Shown: in pieces, positions 51,731-61,032 of the stretch
Layout: every line of letters begins with the position of its first letter
Numbering within the stretch: the first letter of the stretch is position 1
DNA from: Parahoeflea olei
GTDB lineage: Bacteria > Pseudomonadota > Alphaproteobacteria > Rhizobiales > Rhizobiaceae
DNA length: 64,000 bases
Assembly: GCF_001703635.1 (NCBI RefSeq)
Contig: NZ_LQZT01000012.1
Location: 310,001-374,000, forward strand
Direction: 5' to 3'
Position numbers and translations under genes: made by a program
The notes under the pieces: model-generated
Database searches by the model: none
Told to the model about the DNA's origin: nothing
The model's input: only the letters and a program-made list of their open reading frames with translations

Positions 51731-52870
51731 ATGACCACCGAGACAGTTCTGACCAATGCCCGCCTTGTGCTCGAAGACCGGATCGTTTCGGGCAGCCTCA
51801 TCGTACGCGACGGCGTGATCGCCGAAATCGATGAGGGCGGTTCGGCCGCGGGCGTGGACATGGACGGCGACTATATTCTCCCCGGTCTCGTCGAACTGCA
51901 CACCGACCATCTTGAATCGCATTATTCGCCGCGCCCGGGCGTGCGCTGGAATGCGATCTCGGCGATCCAGTCGCACGACGCGCAGATCGCCGCCTCGGGC
52001 ATCACCACGGTGTTCGACTGCCTGCGGCTCGGCTCGGATGAGGACGACGGTTTTCGCACCGGCGAGATGCGGGCGATCGCCGATGCGCTCAAGGCCGCGC
52101 GCGAGGAGAACCGGCTTCGCGCCGACCATCTCATCCATCTGCGCTGCGAGGTCTCATCCTCGGATGTGCTCGAGCATTTCGCCGATTTCGAGACCGACAG
52201 CCAGGTGCGGCTCGCCTCGCTGATGGACCACGCGCCGGGCCAGCGCCAGTTCCAGACCATGGACCAGTACACGCTCTACTACAAAACCAAGCGCGGCCTC
52301 TCGGACGAGGCCTTCGCCCATTTTGTCAAGCGCCGGCAGGAATCGTCGGCGCGCTATTCCGATACCCACCGCAAGGCGCTCGCAAGCGCCTGTGCCGAAC
52401 GCGGCATCACCGTGGCAAGCCATGACGACGCCACGCTCGATCATGTGAGCGAGGCCGTCGGCTTCGGCGTCAGGCTCGCGGAGTTTCCGACCTCGCTCGA
52501 GGCGGCGGAAGCCTCGCATGAAGCCGGCATGAGCGTGCTGATGGGCGCGCCCAACGTGGTGCGTGGCGGCTCGCATTCGGGCAACATCGCCGCCACCGAT
52601 CTGGCGCGTGCCGGCGTGCTCGACGTGCAGTCCTCAGACTATGTGCCGTTCAGCCTGATCCAGGCGCCGTTCGTACTCGCCGACGAGATCGAGGACCTCG
52701 ATCTTGCCGCGGCGATCCGGATGGTGACGGCGACGCCGGCCAGGACGGTGGGGCTCGACGACCGCGGCAGCCTGACGCCGGGCAAGCGCGCGGATCTGGT
52801 GCGGGTCAGGCGGGAGACCGGCGTGCCGATCGTGCGCACGGTCTGGCGCCAGGGCGAACGGGTGGCCTGA
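51731..52870 (+). CDS. phnM: alpha-D-ribose 1-methylphosphonate 5-triphosphate diphosphatase PhnM
   Basis: This 379-residue amidohydrolase removes pyrophosphate from the ribosyl-phosphonate triphosphate, giving the substrate of PhnJ. Metal-binding and family motifs include LPGLVELHTDHLE, SHDDATLDHV and GAPNVVRGGSHSGN. Length and start are standard. It begins immediately after the DUF1045 stop and overlaps phnN by one base. Confidence 0.94.
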   Translation: MTTETVLTNARLVLEDRIVSGSLIVRDGVIAEIDEGGSAAGVDMDGDYILPGLVELHTDHLESHYSPRPGVRWNAISAIQSHDAQIAASGITTVFDCLRLGSDEDDGFRTGEMRAIADALKAAREENRLRADHLIHLRCEVSSSDVLEHFADFETDSQVRLASLMDHAPGQRQFQTMDQYTLYYKTKRGLSDEAFAHFVKRRQESSARYSDTHRKALASACAERGITVASHDDATLDHVSEAVGFGVRLAEFPTSLEAAEASHEAGMSVLMGAPNVVRGGSHSGNIAATDLARAGVLDVQSSDYVPFSLIQAPFVLADEIEDLDLAAAIRMVTATPARTVGLDDRGSLTPGKRADLVRVRRETGVPIVRTVWRQGERVA

Positions 52871-53463
52871 TGGCAAATGCATTGGACCGCCAGCCGGCCG
52901 CGGCGCCTGTGCCCGGACGGCTGATCGTGGTGCTGGGCCCCAGCGGCTCGGGCAAGGACACGCTGATCGGCCTGGCCCGCGCGGCCTTGGCGGACAGGCC
53001 CGAGGTGATGTTCGTGCGACGTGCGATCACCCGTCCGGCGGAAGCCGGCGGGGAGGACCATCTCGCGCTGTCGGATGCGGAGTTCGACGCCTGCATCGAC
53101 GAGGGCCGTTTCGCCCTGACCTGGGCCGCCAACGGGCTGCGCTACGGCCTGCCGCGGGACCTCGAAGCCCATCTCGCCCAGGGCAGGGTGGCGGTGGTCA
53201 ACGGCTCGCGCGGCGCCTGGCGCGTGATCCGCGACGTGTTTCCGGGCGCGCTCGCGGTCGGGATATCGATCGAGCCCGGGATTCTCGCCCACCGGCTTGC
53301 GGCCCGCGGCCGCGAGAGCGCCACGGAGATCGCAGCACGGCTCGTGCGCGCCTCGGCCCTGACGGATGAGGTGGAGGCCGATCTCGTGATCGACAATTCC
53401 GGTCCGGCCGAGATCGCCGGCGACCGGCTCGTCGCCTATATTCGCGAGGCCCTTGCGCCGTAG
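52870..53463 (+). CDS. phnN: ribose 1,5-bisphosphokinase PhnN
   Basis: This 197-residue guanylate-kinase-like enzyme phosphorylates ribose 1,5-bisphosphate to PRPP, the last step that returns the ribose of the C-P lyase pathway to nucleotide synthesis. P-loop GPSGSGKDTLIG is at about residues 24-35, with RRAITRPAEAGGEDH and the RLAARGRES segment after it. It is the last gene of the phn cluster, coupled to phnM. Confidence 0.93.
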   Translation: MANALDRQPAAAPVPGRLIVVLGPSGSGKDTLIGLARAALADRPEVMFVRRAITRPAEAGGEDHLALSDAEFDACIDEGRFALTWAANGLRYGLPRDLEAHLAQGRVAVVNGSRGAWRVIRDVFPGALAVGISIEPGILAHRLAARGRESATEIAARLVRASALTDEVEADLVIDNSGPAEIAGDRLVAYIREALAP

Positions 53464-54071
53464 AAGGACCGGTTTGCTGGCCCAATCTGGCTCAGGGCCG
53501 GCGCAGCGTTGTGCGGGGCGGCGATTGTCGTTATCTCTACTTGAACCGTTGCCGCTCAGAGTGTGCCGCCACATGTCGAAGCCCTTCTGTGGCCGGAGAC
53601 CGGCGCCAGCCTTGACGGCTGCGGGGCGGGCACGGGCAGAGGGCGGTTGAAGCAGGGGCAAGGGGCGACAATGGGGGGCAATGTCCCGAACGGGGCAGGC
53701 AGCAGGGGCGCCGGGGCCGCGCAGGGCATGGCCCGCGACGCCGCGTTGTGCGCCCGGACCTCCGGCGACGCGTCATGCGTGCCCGAGCCTTTTCTCGCGA
53801 GCGGCCACCGGGTCCCGATGCTCCTGCAAGCGCCGCCGATGGCAACCGGGCCGAATGCCGGTTCTCTCGCATCGATCGCTTTTGCCGCCACGGTGGCGGT
53901 GTTTGTGCCAGGAGGGCGGGCCGCACCCCGGCAGGGAGAGCTGCGGTTGAAGCCGGCATCGCAGCGAAGCCGCCATCTGGCCCCGTGCAAGCGGCGCGTC
54001 CGCTTGATATTCCGTTTGTCCGGTCCTTGCGCGGACCGGACGCAACAGCTTCGAGGAGGAGGAGAAGCCCA
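53464..54071. other. 608-bp gene-free stretch after phnN
   Basis: Several open frames exist but none has a ribosome-binding site with recognisable protein features; they are typical GC-rich shadows. The only clear element is a 9-bp hairpin at 54018-54041 (GTCCGGTCC, 6 bases, GGACCGGAC) just before the AGGAGGAGGAG site of the next gene. It is probably a mixture of a transcript end and the next promoter. Confidence 0.5.
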
Positions 54072-54659
54072 ATGAAGAGCAAGCTTGCGATGTCGATCCT
54101 GGTTGCGGTCGGCCTGTCGGCGCTTGCGCCCGCCGCCGCAATGGCCGCGGGCGTCCATGTTGCGCCGGTCAAGAAATTCGTGAGGGAAAATGTCGAACCG
54201 TGGCTCGCCGATCCGACGATCATAGGCGCCGTCAAGGAGCAGAACGCCAAGACCGCGAGCCTCGATGGCGCTGCGATCGACAAGCTCGATAGGGAGTGGC
54301 GCGCCCAGGCGACCGCCATCAAGCGGCCATTCGTCGATGAGGTCCTCAGCCGCCCTGTCTCGAAATTCCTGAAAGGCAAACAGGAGGCGAGCAAGGGCAG
54401 GATCACGGAAATCTTCCTGATGGATGCCAAGGGTCTCAATGTCGGCCAGAGCGAAGTGACCTCGGACTATTGGCAGGGCGACGAAGCGGCTTGGCAGCGA
54501 AGCTTTGGCGACGGACCCGGCGCATTCTTCGTCGACACCGTCAAGACCGACGATTCCACCCGCACACGCCAATCCCAGGCAAGCCTGACCATCGTGGATC
54601 CCGCAAGCGGCCAGGCCATTGGCGCGATCACGATCGGCATCAACCTCGACAAGCTCTGA
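54072..54659 (+). CDS. secreted Cache/PDC-like sensor-domain protein, stand-alone
   Basis: This 195-residue protein has a signal peptide (cleavage near AMAAG, residue 25). A single periplasmic domain resembles the PDC/Cache ligand-binding domains of chemoreceptors: a long N-terminal helix, then EIFLMDAKGLNVGQSEVTSDYWQGDEAAWQ and the QASLTIVDPASGQAIGAITIGINLDKL closing sheet. No membrane anchor or signalling domain follows; the frame ends cleanly. Such free Cache proteins may bind small ligands and present them to a partner. AGGAGGAGGAG precedes the ATG. No partner gene is adjacent. Confidence 0.75.
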   Translation: MKSKLAMSILVAVGLSALAPAAAMAAGVHVAPVKKFVRENVEPWLADPTIIGAVKEQNAKTASLDGAAIDKLDREWRAQATAIKRPFVDEVLSRPVSKFLKGKQEASKGRITEIFLMDAKGLNVGQSEVTSDYWQGDEAAWQRSFGDGPGAFFVDTVKTDDSTRTRQSQASLTIVDPASGQAIGAITIGINLDKL

Positions 54660-54903
54660 TCCCGCTCGCGCCGGACCGAACTCGGCACCGGCGCCGCGCG
54701 CTCGCAAAAGGCGCGCGGAGGCTCTGCGTGCAGGTGCTGCCTTCGGATGGCGCTGGCGGGGGCGGAGCCATTCTGACGCGGCCTTGAGCGATTGCCTTTG
54801 GCTGATTCTCGTGGTCGAAATGAAGCAGGGCTCGCCGCGCTGCCTGGCGTGCCGGAGCCGCCGGAACCCACCGCCAGAGAGACAGACCGCAAGGGAGCGT
54901 GTG

Positions 54904-55734
54904 ATGAAACTCGTCCATATTTCCGATATCCATATTCATCCCGATCCCATTCTCGGGCTGGATCCGATCGCCAATTTCAAGGCGTGCCTCGCCTATGTCG
55001 AAGCCCATGACCACGATGCCGACCGGGTGGTGATCACGGGCGACCTGACGCATGTCGGGCGCGAGGACAGCTACCGCGAGCTTCAGCGCATTCTCGCGGC
55101 CAGTTCGCTCAAGGGAAAGCTCGCGCCGCGGCTCCTGATCGGCAATCACGACGACCGCGAGGTGTTCGCGTCGGTGTTCCCGGGGGCGCAGCGCGACGAG
55201 ACGGGTTTCATCCAGTGGACCGAGGACACACCCGCCGGCCTGTTCGTCTACATGGACACGGTGGATGCCGGCCGGCATGGCGGGCTCTACTGCGCTCAGC
55301 GCATGGCCTGGCTCGAGAAGGTGCTTGCCGGCGCGCGCGCCGGGGGGCGGCGCGCCTATCTGTTCATGCATCACAACCCGGTCAGGGTGCATGTCGCCAA
55401 TGCCGACGTGATCGGCATTCTCAACGAGGCCGAACTGCAGGGGTTGCTGAAGCGCTACAACGACACGGTCGCGCATCTGTTTTTCGGCCATTGCCACTAT
55501 ACGCTCAGCGGCGCGGTGGCCGGCATCCCGTTTTCCGCCCCGCGCTCGGCCAATCACGCCTGCTGGCCGGATTTCTCCGGCGAGATCAACCGCATGGGCT
55601 ATGGCGAACTCGCGCCGAACTACAATGTCTGCTTCCTCGGCGCCCACAGCACCGTGGTGCATTCGATCGATTTTCTCGACGCGGGCAAGGTGCAGTGGCG
55701 GATCGAGGACGACATCGAGGCGATCCAGCTGTGA
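54904..55734 (+). CDS. metallophosphodiesterase (class III cyclic nucleotide / glycerophosphodiester type)
   Basis: This 276-residue calcineurin-like phosphodiesterase of the CpdA/GpdQ/PdeM group has metal motifs D9-I-H11 (SDIHIHPD), GDLTHVGRED, GNHDDRE, MHHNP and GHCHYT. Close relatives hydrolyse cAMP or glycerophosphodiesters. Its place downstream of the C-P lyase cluster suggests a role in releasing phosphate from diesters under starvation. It is an alternative candidate for the missing PhnP step. ATG at 54904 chosen; a GTG one codon upstream also fits. No signal peptide, so cytoplasmic. Confidence 0.82.
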   Translation: MKLVHISDIHIHPDPILGLDPIANFKACLAYVEAHDHDADRVVITGDLTHVGREDSYRELQRILAASSLKGKLAPRLLIGNHDDREVFASVFPGAQRDETGFIQWTEDTPAGLFVYMDTVDAGRHGGLYCAQRMAWLEKVLAGARAGGRRAYLFMHHNPVRVHVANADVIGILNEAELQGLLKRYNDTVAHLFFGHCHYTLSGAVAGIPFSAPRSANHACWPDFSGEINRMGYGELAPNYNVCFLGAHSTVVHSIDFLDAGKVQWRIEDDIEAIQL

Positions 55735-55874
55735 GCCCCGGCTTCCCCGGCACGGCGCCGCGGCCGGGGGCTTCTGCCGATTGACGCAGGGCCGGTCTTG
55801 CTTCAACACTCTGGCTGTCGCGACCGGCTGATGCCGGCATTCAGGCGACGCCGCCAGCTAAAGGAATTTGTCAC

Positions 55875-57146
55875 ATGCCCGTCCCGTCGACGCTGTCCTT
55901 GTGGGATGAAACCGCGCAGGAACAAGATCTTCACACCCCGATGAAAGCCGACGTGGTAACCGATGTGGCCATCGTCGGCGGCGGCTATACGGGGCTGTCG
56001 ACCGCGCTGCATGCGGCCGAGCAGGGGCTCGCGTGCTGCGTGCTCGAAGCCCGGCAGATCGGCTTCGGCGGCTCGGGGCGCAATGTCGGGCTTCTCAATG
56101 CCGGGCTGTGGCTGCCGCCGCAGGATGTGCGCGCCAGGCTCGGCAGTGCCGACGGCACCAGGCTGGTCGATATCTTGGGCGAGGGACCGAGCTACGTGAT
56201 GTCGTTGATCGAGCGGCACCAGATCCGCTGCGAACTGACGCGCAGCGGCACCATTCATGCCGCCCATTCGCCCAAGGGTCTCAAGGATCTCGAACGCCGG
56301 GCCGGGGAGTGGTCGCGGCTGGGCGCGCCGGTCAGGCTTCTGTCGCGCCAGGAGACGACGGAAAAGATCGGCTCGGAGGCGTTTTACGGCGGGCTTCTCG
56401 ATGCTCGTGCGGGCACGCTCAACCCGATGGGCTATGTGCGCGGCCTTGCCCGCGCGGCCCAGGCGGCCGGGGTGCGGATTCACACCGGGGTGGCGGTGAC
56501 GGCGCTCGTCAAGCAGGCGGGAGGCTGGGTGCTCGAAACAGCGCAGGGTACGGTCAGGGCGAAATCGGTGATTCTCGCGACCAACGCCTATTCCGACGAC
56601 CTGTGGCCGGGCCTGAAGCAGAGCTTCGTGCCGATCCATTTCTTCCAGGTGGCGACCGAGCCGCTGGGCGAGCGGGTCGCCCGCATCCTGCCCGAACGCC
56701 AGGGCATCTGGGACACCGGCCAGATCATGTTCTCGCTCCGGCGTGACGCCGCGGACCGGCTGATCATCGGCTCGATGGGCTCTGTGATCGGCGGCGAGAA
56801 GGGCTTGAGCGAACGCTGGGCGGCGCGACAGCTGGCGCGGCTGTTTCCCGATCTCGGCCCGGTCAGGTTCGAAACGGCCTGGCACGGCCGCATCGCCATG
56901 ACCGGCGATCATCTGCCGCGCATTCACCGGCTCGACGAGGGGCTCTACACGCCGATCGGCTACAACGGCCGCGGCATCGCCCCGGGCACCGTGTTCGGCA
57001 AGGCCATGGCCGATCTGCTGGCGGGCGGCCGCGAGGCCGATCTCCTGATGCCGGTCACCGATGTCCGGCCGGAAACCGCGCGCGGCCTGAAGGCCGGGTT
57101 CTATAGCGCGGCCTTTGCCGCCAACCAGGTGCTCAGAAGCCTTTAG
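55875..57146 (+). CDS. FAD-dependent oxidoreductase, DadA/PuuB family
   Basis: This 423-residue flavoprotein of the glycine/D-amino-acid oxidase (DAO) family has the dinucleotide-binding motif GGGYTGLSTALHAAEQG near residues 36-52, then VLEARQIGFGGSGRNVGLLN. The C-terminal block (YNGRGIAPGTVFGKAMADLL) is typical of PuuB-like gamma-glutamylputrescine and related amine oxidases. It would oxidise an amine or N-substituted amino acid with FAD. The substrate is not decided. It lies 140 bases before a second, broken flavoprotein gene. Confidence 0.87.
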   Translation: MPVPSTLSLWDETAQEQDLHTPMKADVVTDVAIVGGGYTGLSTALHAAEQGLACCVLEARQIGFGGSGRNVGLLNAGLWLPPQDVRARLGSADGTRLVDILGEGPSYVMSLIERHQIRCELTRSGTIHAAHSPKGLKDLERRAGEWSRLGAPVRLLSRQETTEKIGSEAFYGGLLDARAGTLNPMGYVRGLARAAQAAGVRIHTGVAVTALVKQAGGWVLETAQGTVRAKSVILATNAYSDDLWPGLKQSFVPIHFFQVATEPLGERVARILPERQGIWDTGQIMFSLRRDAADRLIIGSMGSVIGGEKGLSERWAARQLARLFPDLGPVRFETAWHGRIAMTGDHLPRIHRLDEGLYTPIGYNGRGIAPGTVFGKAMADLLAGGREADLLMPVTDVRPETARGLKAGFYSAAFAANQVLRSL

Positions 57147-57286
57147 GCCAAGGCTGCGCGCCGTCGCCGGCACGCCTTTGCCGCCTTGCGAGTGGGGCGC
57201 CTGCCTGGCCGCGGAGATGCGTCGGGGACGCAGCCCCGACCGATCGGAGAATCGGCAGGGCGAGAGAAACGAGGGGAGGAGACGGC

Positions 57287-58890
57287 ATGGAGACATGCGA
57301 TGTGATCGTCGTCGGCGGCGGGCTTGCAGGACTTGTCACCGCGGCAGAGCTGGCGGACCGCGGCAAGCGCGTGATCCTGGTCGACCAGGAGCCGGCCGGC
57401 TTTCTCGGCGGGCAGGCGTTCTGGTCGCTGGGCGGATTGTTCCTGGTCGATACGCCCGAGCAGCGACGCATGGGCATTCGCGACAGCCGCGATCTGGCGC
57501 TCGGCGACTGGATGGGCTCGGCCCGGTTCGACCGCGAGGAGGATTTCTGGCCACGGAACTGGGCCGAAGCCTATATCGATTTTGCCGCCGGCGAGATGCG
57601 GCCCTGGCTCCACGGCATGGGCATGCGCTGGTTTCCGGTGGTCGGTTGGGCCGAGCGCGGAGGCGGCTTCGCCGATGGCCATGGCAATTCGGTGCCGCGT
57701 TTCCATCTCACCTGGGGCGTGGGGCCGGGGGTGATCGCGCCTTTCGTGGCACGTGTGACAGAGCATGCGAAAGCGGGTCGGATCGCGCTGAAATTTCGGC
57801 ACCGCTGTTCCCGGATCCTCATCGAGAACCAGGCGGTCCGGGGCATTTCCGGAGAGATCCTCGCCGAGGACGCGGCCGAGAGGGGCCGGGCAACAAACCG
57901 CGAGATCAGGGGCGCCTTAATCTCGACCTGGTGCGCAAGGCCTGGCCGCGCGACCGGCTGGGCGAGCCGCCGCGCGAGATGATTTCGGGCGTGCCTGCGC
58001 ATGTCGACGGCCGCATGGTGGCGATTGCGAAGGACGCGGGCGGCCGGGTGATCAATGCCGACCGGATGTGGCACTACACGGAGGGCGTGAAGAACTGGGA
58101 CCCGATCTGGCCCGCTCACGGCATCCGCATCCTGCCGGGGCCGTCGGCGATGTGGTTCGATGCGCGCGGCAACCGGCTCAGGCCGCCCGCAATGCCCGGG
58201 TTCGACACGCTCGCGACGCTGCGCGAGATCCTGTCGACGGGGTTCGACTATTCCTGGTTCGTGATGACGCAGAAGATCCTGAAAAAGGAAGTGGCGCTGT
58301 CGGGCTCGGAACAGAATCCGGACCTCGCTTCCAAAAGCTGGCTCAAGGTGATCCGCCACCGGCTCCTCAACCGGCAGGCGACGCCGGCGGTGGAGGCCTT
58401 CAAGCGCCATGGCGAGGATTTCGTCGTGGCCGACACCCTGGACGAACTGATTGCGGGCATGAACGCGAAAGGCGGCGGGCGGATCGATGCGGAGAAGCTG
58501 CGCGCGCAGATCGTCGCCCGCGACAGCCAGATCGACAATCCCTTCACCAAGGACGCGCAGCTGATGGCGGTGCATGCGGCGCGCGCCTATCGCGGCGACA
58601 GGCTGATGCGCACGGCCAGGCCGCATCGCTTGCTCGATCGCGAAAACGGGCCGCTGATTGCGATCAGGCTCAACATCATCACCCGCAAGACGCTGGGCGG
58701 TCTCGAGACCGATCTGAACGGGCAGGTGATGAATGCCCAGGGCGAGCGCATCCCCGGGCTGTTTGCCGCGGGCGAGGTCGCGGGCTTTGGCGGCGGCGGC
58801 TATCACGGCTACAACGCGCTCGAAGGCAGTTTCCTGGGCGGCTGCATCTTCTCCGGGCGTCAGGCCGGCCGGGCGGACACGATCGCCTGA
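57287..58890 (+). pseudogene. FAD-binding dehydrogenase (KsdD-like), inactivated by internal deletion and frameshift
   Basis: The first frame (57287-57982) gives an intact flavoprotein start (VIVVGGGLAGLVTAAELADRG) and family sequence to ...RGRATNREIRG. It then becomes unrelated and stops. From about 57915 the frame one base back resumes family sequence (NLDLVRKAWP, MISGVPAHVDGRM, MWHYTEGVKNWDP, GGGYHGYNALEGSFLGG) to 58890. The strand that normally joins these halves, containing the second FAD-contact SGGIGG-type motif, is missing, so roughly 15-20 codons plus a fractional codon are lost. The enzyme would normally be about 550 residues. This is a deletion, not a simple sequencing slip, so the gene is probably dead. 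Confidence 0.8.
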
Positions 58891-58903
58891 GCCGCGGGCC
58901 GGA

Positions 58904-59881
58904 TCAATCCGGGAAGCCGCGCGCGGTGAGGATTGCCGACGGCGAGGCGGGCGGCGCCGGATAGGGCTTGGAAATCACCGGCAGCAGGCTCGGGCCACGA
59001 ATCCGCAAAAAGTCGTCGAGCGCCTGCAGCGCGGGCGTGGATGTCCGGCTCGAATGCCGGATCGAAAACCATTGCCGCCGGATCGGGGTGTCCTCGACGT
59101 CGAGAATGACGAGCTTGCCGCTCAGGCATTCCTGCTCGATCGTGTGGCCGGAGATGAAGGCGATGCCGAGCCCCGCAATCACCGCCTGCTTGATGGTTTC
59201 GTTGGAATCCATCTCCGTGGGCTGGGTGCGCAGCCGCTCCAGACTGTCGGACATGAAGAACTCGAAGGAGGAGCGGGTGCCCGAGCCCTTTTCGCGGACG
59301 ATGAATTTCTGCGACGCCAGCTGCTCGCGGGTGATGTCGATCCGGCCCACCAGCGGATGGTCGGGATTGGCGATGAACACCAGCGGGTGGTCGCCGAACA
59401 GCGCGGCGTGAACCTTGAAGCTGGTCGGAGGCCGCCCCATCAGCGCGACGTCGATGTCATGATCATGCAGCTTCTGGATGATCTCGGAGCGGTTGGCCGC
59501 CACCAGCGTCATCGACACGCCGGGATGCTTCTCGGTGAATGCGGCAATCAGTCGCGGCGCGAAATACTTCCCCGTCGAGACCACGCCGAGCCGGATCGTG
59601 CCCGCGGCCACGCCCTTGTGGGCCTGCACGGTTTCCTCGAACGAGGTCAGCTCGCTTATCACCCGACGCGCGGTCTGGATCGCGATCTCGCCGATCTCCG
59701 TCGGCTGTGAACCGGTCTTGGTCCTTAGGAAAAGCTGGCATCCGAGGTCCTGCTCGAGCTGTTGCAACTGCAGCGTGACGGCGGGCGAGGTGAGCCCAAG
59801 CGCCTTGGCGGCGGCCGAAATCTTGCCGTGCTTGTGGACGGCGAGAAGGGTTCGAAGCTGGCGGATCGAAATATTGAGCAT
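58904..59881 (-). CDS. cbbR: LysR family regulator CbbR
   Basis: This 325-residue LysR-type regulator has an N-terminal helix-turn-helix (residues 4-62; HGKISAAAKALGLTSPAVTLQ) and a C-terminal effector-binding domain matching CbbR (GTIRLGVVSTGKYFAPRLI near residue 93). It is divergent from cbbF with 95 bases between, the standard arrangement. CbbR activates Calvin-cycle genes in response to metabolites such as RuBP, PEP or NADPH. Full length and intact. Confidence 0.92.
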   Translation of the reverse strand: MLNISIRQLRTLLAVHKHGKISAAAKALGLTSPAVTLQLQQLEQDLGCQLFLRTKTGSQPTEIGEIAIQTARRVISELTSFEETVQAHKGVAAGTIRLGVVSTGKYFAPRLIAAFTEKHPGVSMTLVAANRSEIIQKLHDHDIDVALMGRPPTSFKVHAALFGDHPLVFIANPDHPLVGRIDITREQLASQKFIVREKGSGTRSSFEFFMSDSLERLRTQPTEMDSNETIKQAVIAGLGIAFISGHTIEQECLSGKLVILDVEDTPIRRQWFSIRHSSRTSTPALQALDDFLRIRGPSLLPVISKPYPAPPASPSAILTARGFPD

Positions 59882-59897
59882 GCAGGATGTAAGAAAA

Positions 59898-59920
59898 ACT
59901 TATCATCTTTGTCAATAAGT
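59898..59920. promoter_or_regulatory. CbbR operator (T-N11-A dyad)
   Basis: ACTTAT and ATAAGT are perfect complements separated by exactly 11 bases, the LysR-type T-N11-A pattern, in the cbbR-cbbF divergent region. More AT-rich sequence follows towards cbbF and may hold the activation half-sites. It lies 17 bases in front of the cbbR start, fitting autoregulation plus activation of cbbF. Confidence 0.78.
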
Positions 59921-59976
59921 TAAAATTTACAAACATCAGATTGGGTTTATTCAGGGTGCATCGGAGGACTGCACCC

Positions 59977-61026
59977 ATGACAGGTCAATCGCTGCTAGCC
60001 TTTTTGCGATCCGGGTCGTTTGCCCAGAAACCGCATGCCGAAGCCATCTCAGCCACCATCGGTGCGCTGGCGCAGGCTGCTCTCGAAGTTCGGAAACTCA
60101 CCACCCAGGGCGCGCTGAACGCGGGCTTCGCTTCCTCCCGCGGAAGCGAGAACACCGATGGCGACATCCAGAAGGATCTTGACGTGGTGGCCGACAGCCT
60201 CTTTCTCGAGGCCATCCGCCACGTTCCCGTCGCGCTCTACGGGTCGGAGGAAAACACCGGGGCGATCCTGATCGATCCGGACAAGCCGCTGGCGCTGGCG
60301 ATCGATCCGCTCGACGGCTCCTCCAACATCGAGACCAATGTCTCGATCGGCACCATCTTCTCGATCCTGCCGGTCACCGGCGACCCGAAGACCGAGCCGG
60401 ACCTGTCGTTCCTGCAGCCGGGCACCAACCAACTCGCCGCCGGCTTCTTCATCTACGGGCCGCAACTGGCGCTGGTGCTGACGCTGGGGCAGGGGACGCG
60501 GATCTTCATCCATTCCAGCAAATACGGCGACTTCATCGAAGCCTATGATTCCGTTTCGGTTCCGCCGCAGGCCTCCGAATTCGCCATCAACGTGTCGAAC
60601 TACCGCCATTGGGAAGAACCGGTGCGGCAGTATATCGACGATTGCTTCGCCGGCGCGGAAGGCCCGCGCGAGAAGGACTTCAACATGCGCTGGATCGCGT
60701 CGCTGGTGGCCGATTGCTACCGCATCCTGATCCGGGGTGGAGTGTTCCTGTATCCGGCGGACCGGCGCAAGGGCTACGGGTCCGGCCGCATCCGGCTGGT
60801 CTACGAGGCCAATCCGATCGCCTTCCTGGTGGAGCAGGCGCACGGCGCCGCCACCGATTCCGTCAACCGGATCCTCGAGATCAAGCCGCTCTCGCTGCAC
60901 CAGCGCGTGCCGCTGATCTTCGGGTCCAAGTCAAAGGTCGAGCGGGTCGCCCGCTATCATGTCGATCCCGAAATGATCAGTGAGCGCTCGCCCTTGTTCG
61001 GTCATCGCGGTCTTTTCAGGGTTTGA
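59977..61026 (+). CDS. cbbF: fructose-1,6-bisphosphatase CbbF
   Basis: This 349-residue class I fructose-1,6/sedoheptulose-1,7-bisphosphatase has the metal-binding motif LAIDPLDGSSNIETNVSIG near residues 107-125 and the sugar-phosphate-binding KGYGSGRIRLVYEANPIAF segment near 265. It dephosphorylates fructose bisphosphate in the Calvin cycle. The ATG at 59977 behind GGAGG is preferred over an upstream TTG. First gene of the cbb operon under CbbR; cbbP follows after 6 bases. Confidence 0.94.
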   Translation: MTGQSLLAFLRSGSFAQKPHAEAISATIGALAQAALEVRKLTTQGALNAGFASSRGSENTDGDIQKDLDVVADSLFLEAIRHVPVALYGSEENTGAILIDPDKPLALAIDPLDGSSNIETNVSIGTIFSILPVTGDPKTEPDLSFLQPGTNQLAAGFFIYGPQLALVLTLGQGTRIFIHSSKYGDFIEAYDSVSVPPQASEFAINVSNYRHWEEPVRQYIDDCFAGAEGPREKDFNMRWIASLVADCYRILIRGGVFLYPADRRKGYGSGRIRLVYEANPIAFLVEQAHGAATDSVNRILEIKPLSLHQRVPLIFGSKSKVERVARYHVDPEMISERSPLFGHRGLFRV

Positions 61027-61032
61027 GATATC

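Noticed and set aside
53563..54075. 170-residue frame in the gap after phnN
   Set aside because: No ribosome-binding site, composition is Ala/Gly/Arg-rich without secondary-structure logic, and competing frames of similar length occur in the same region.
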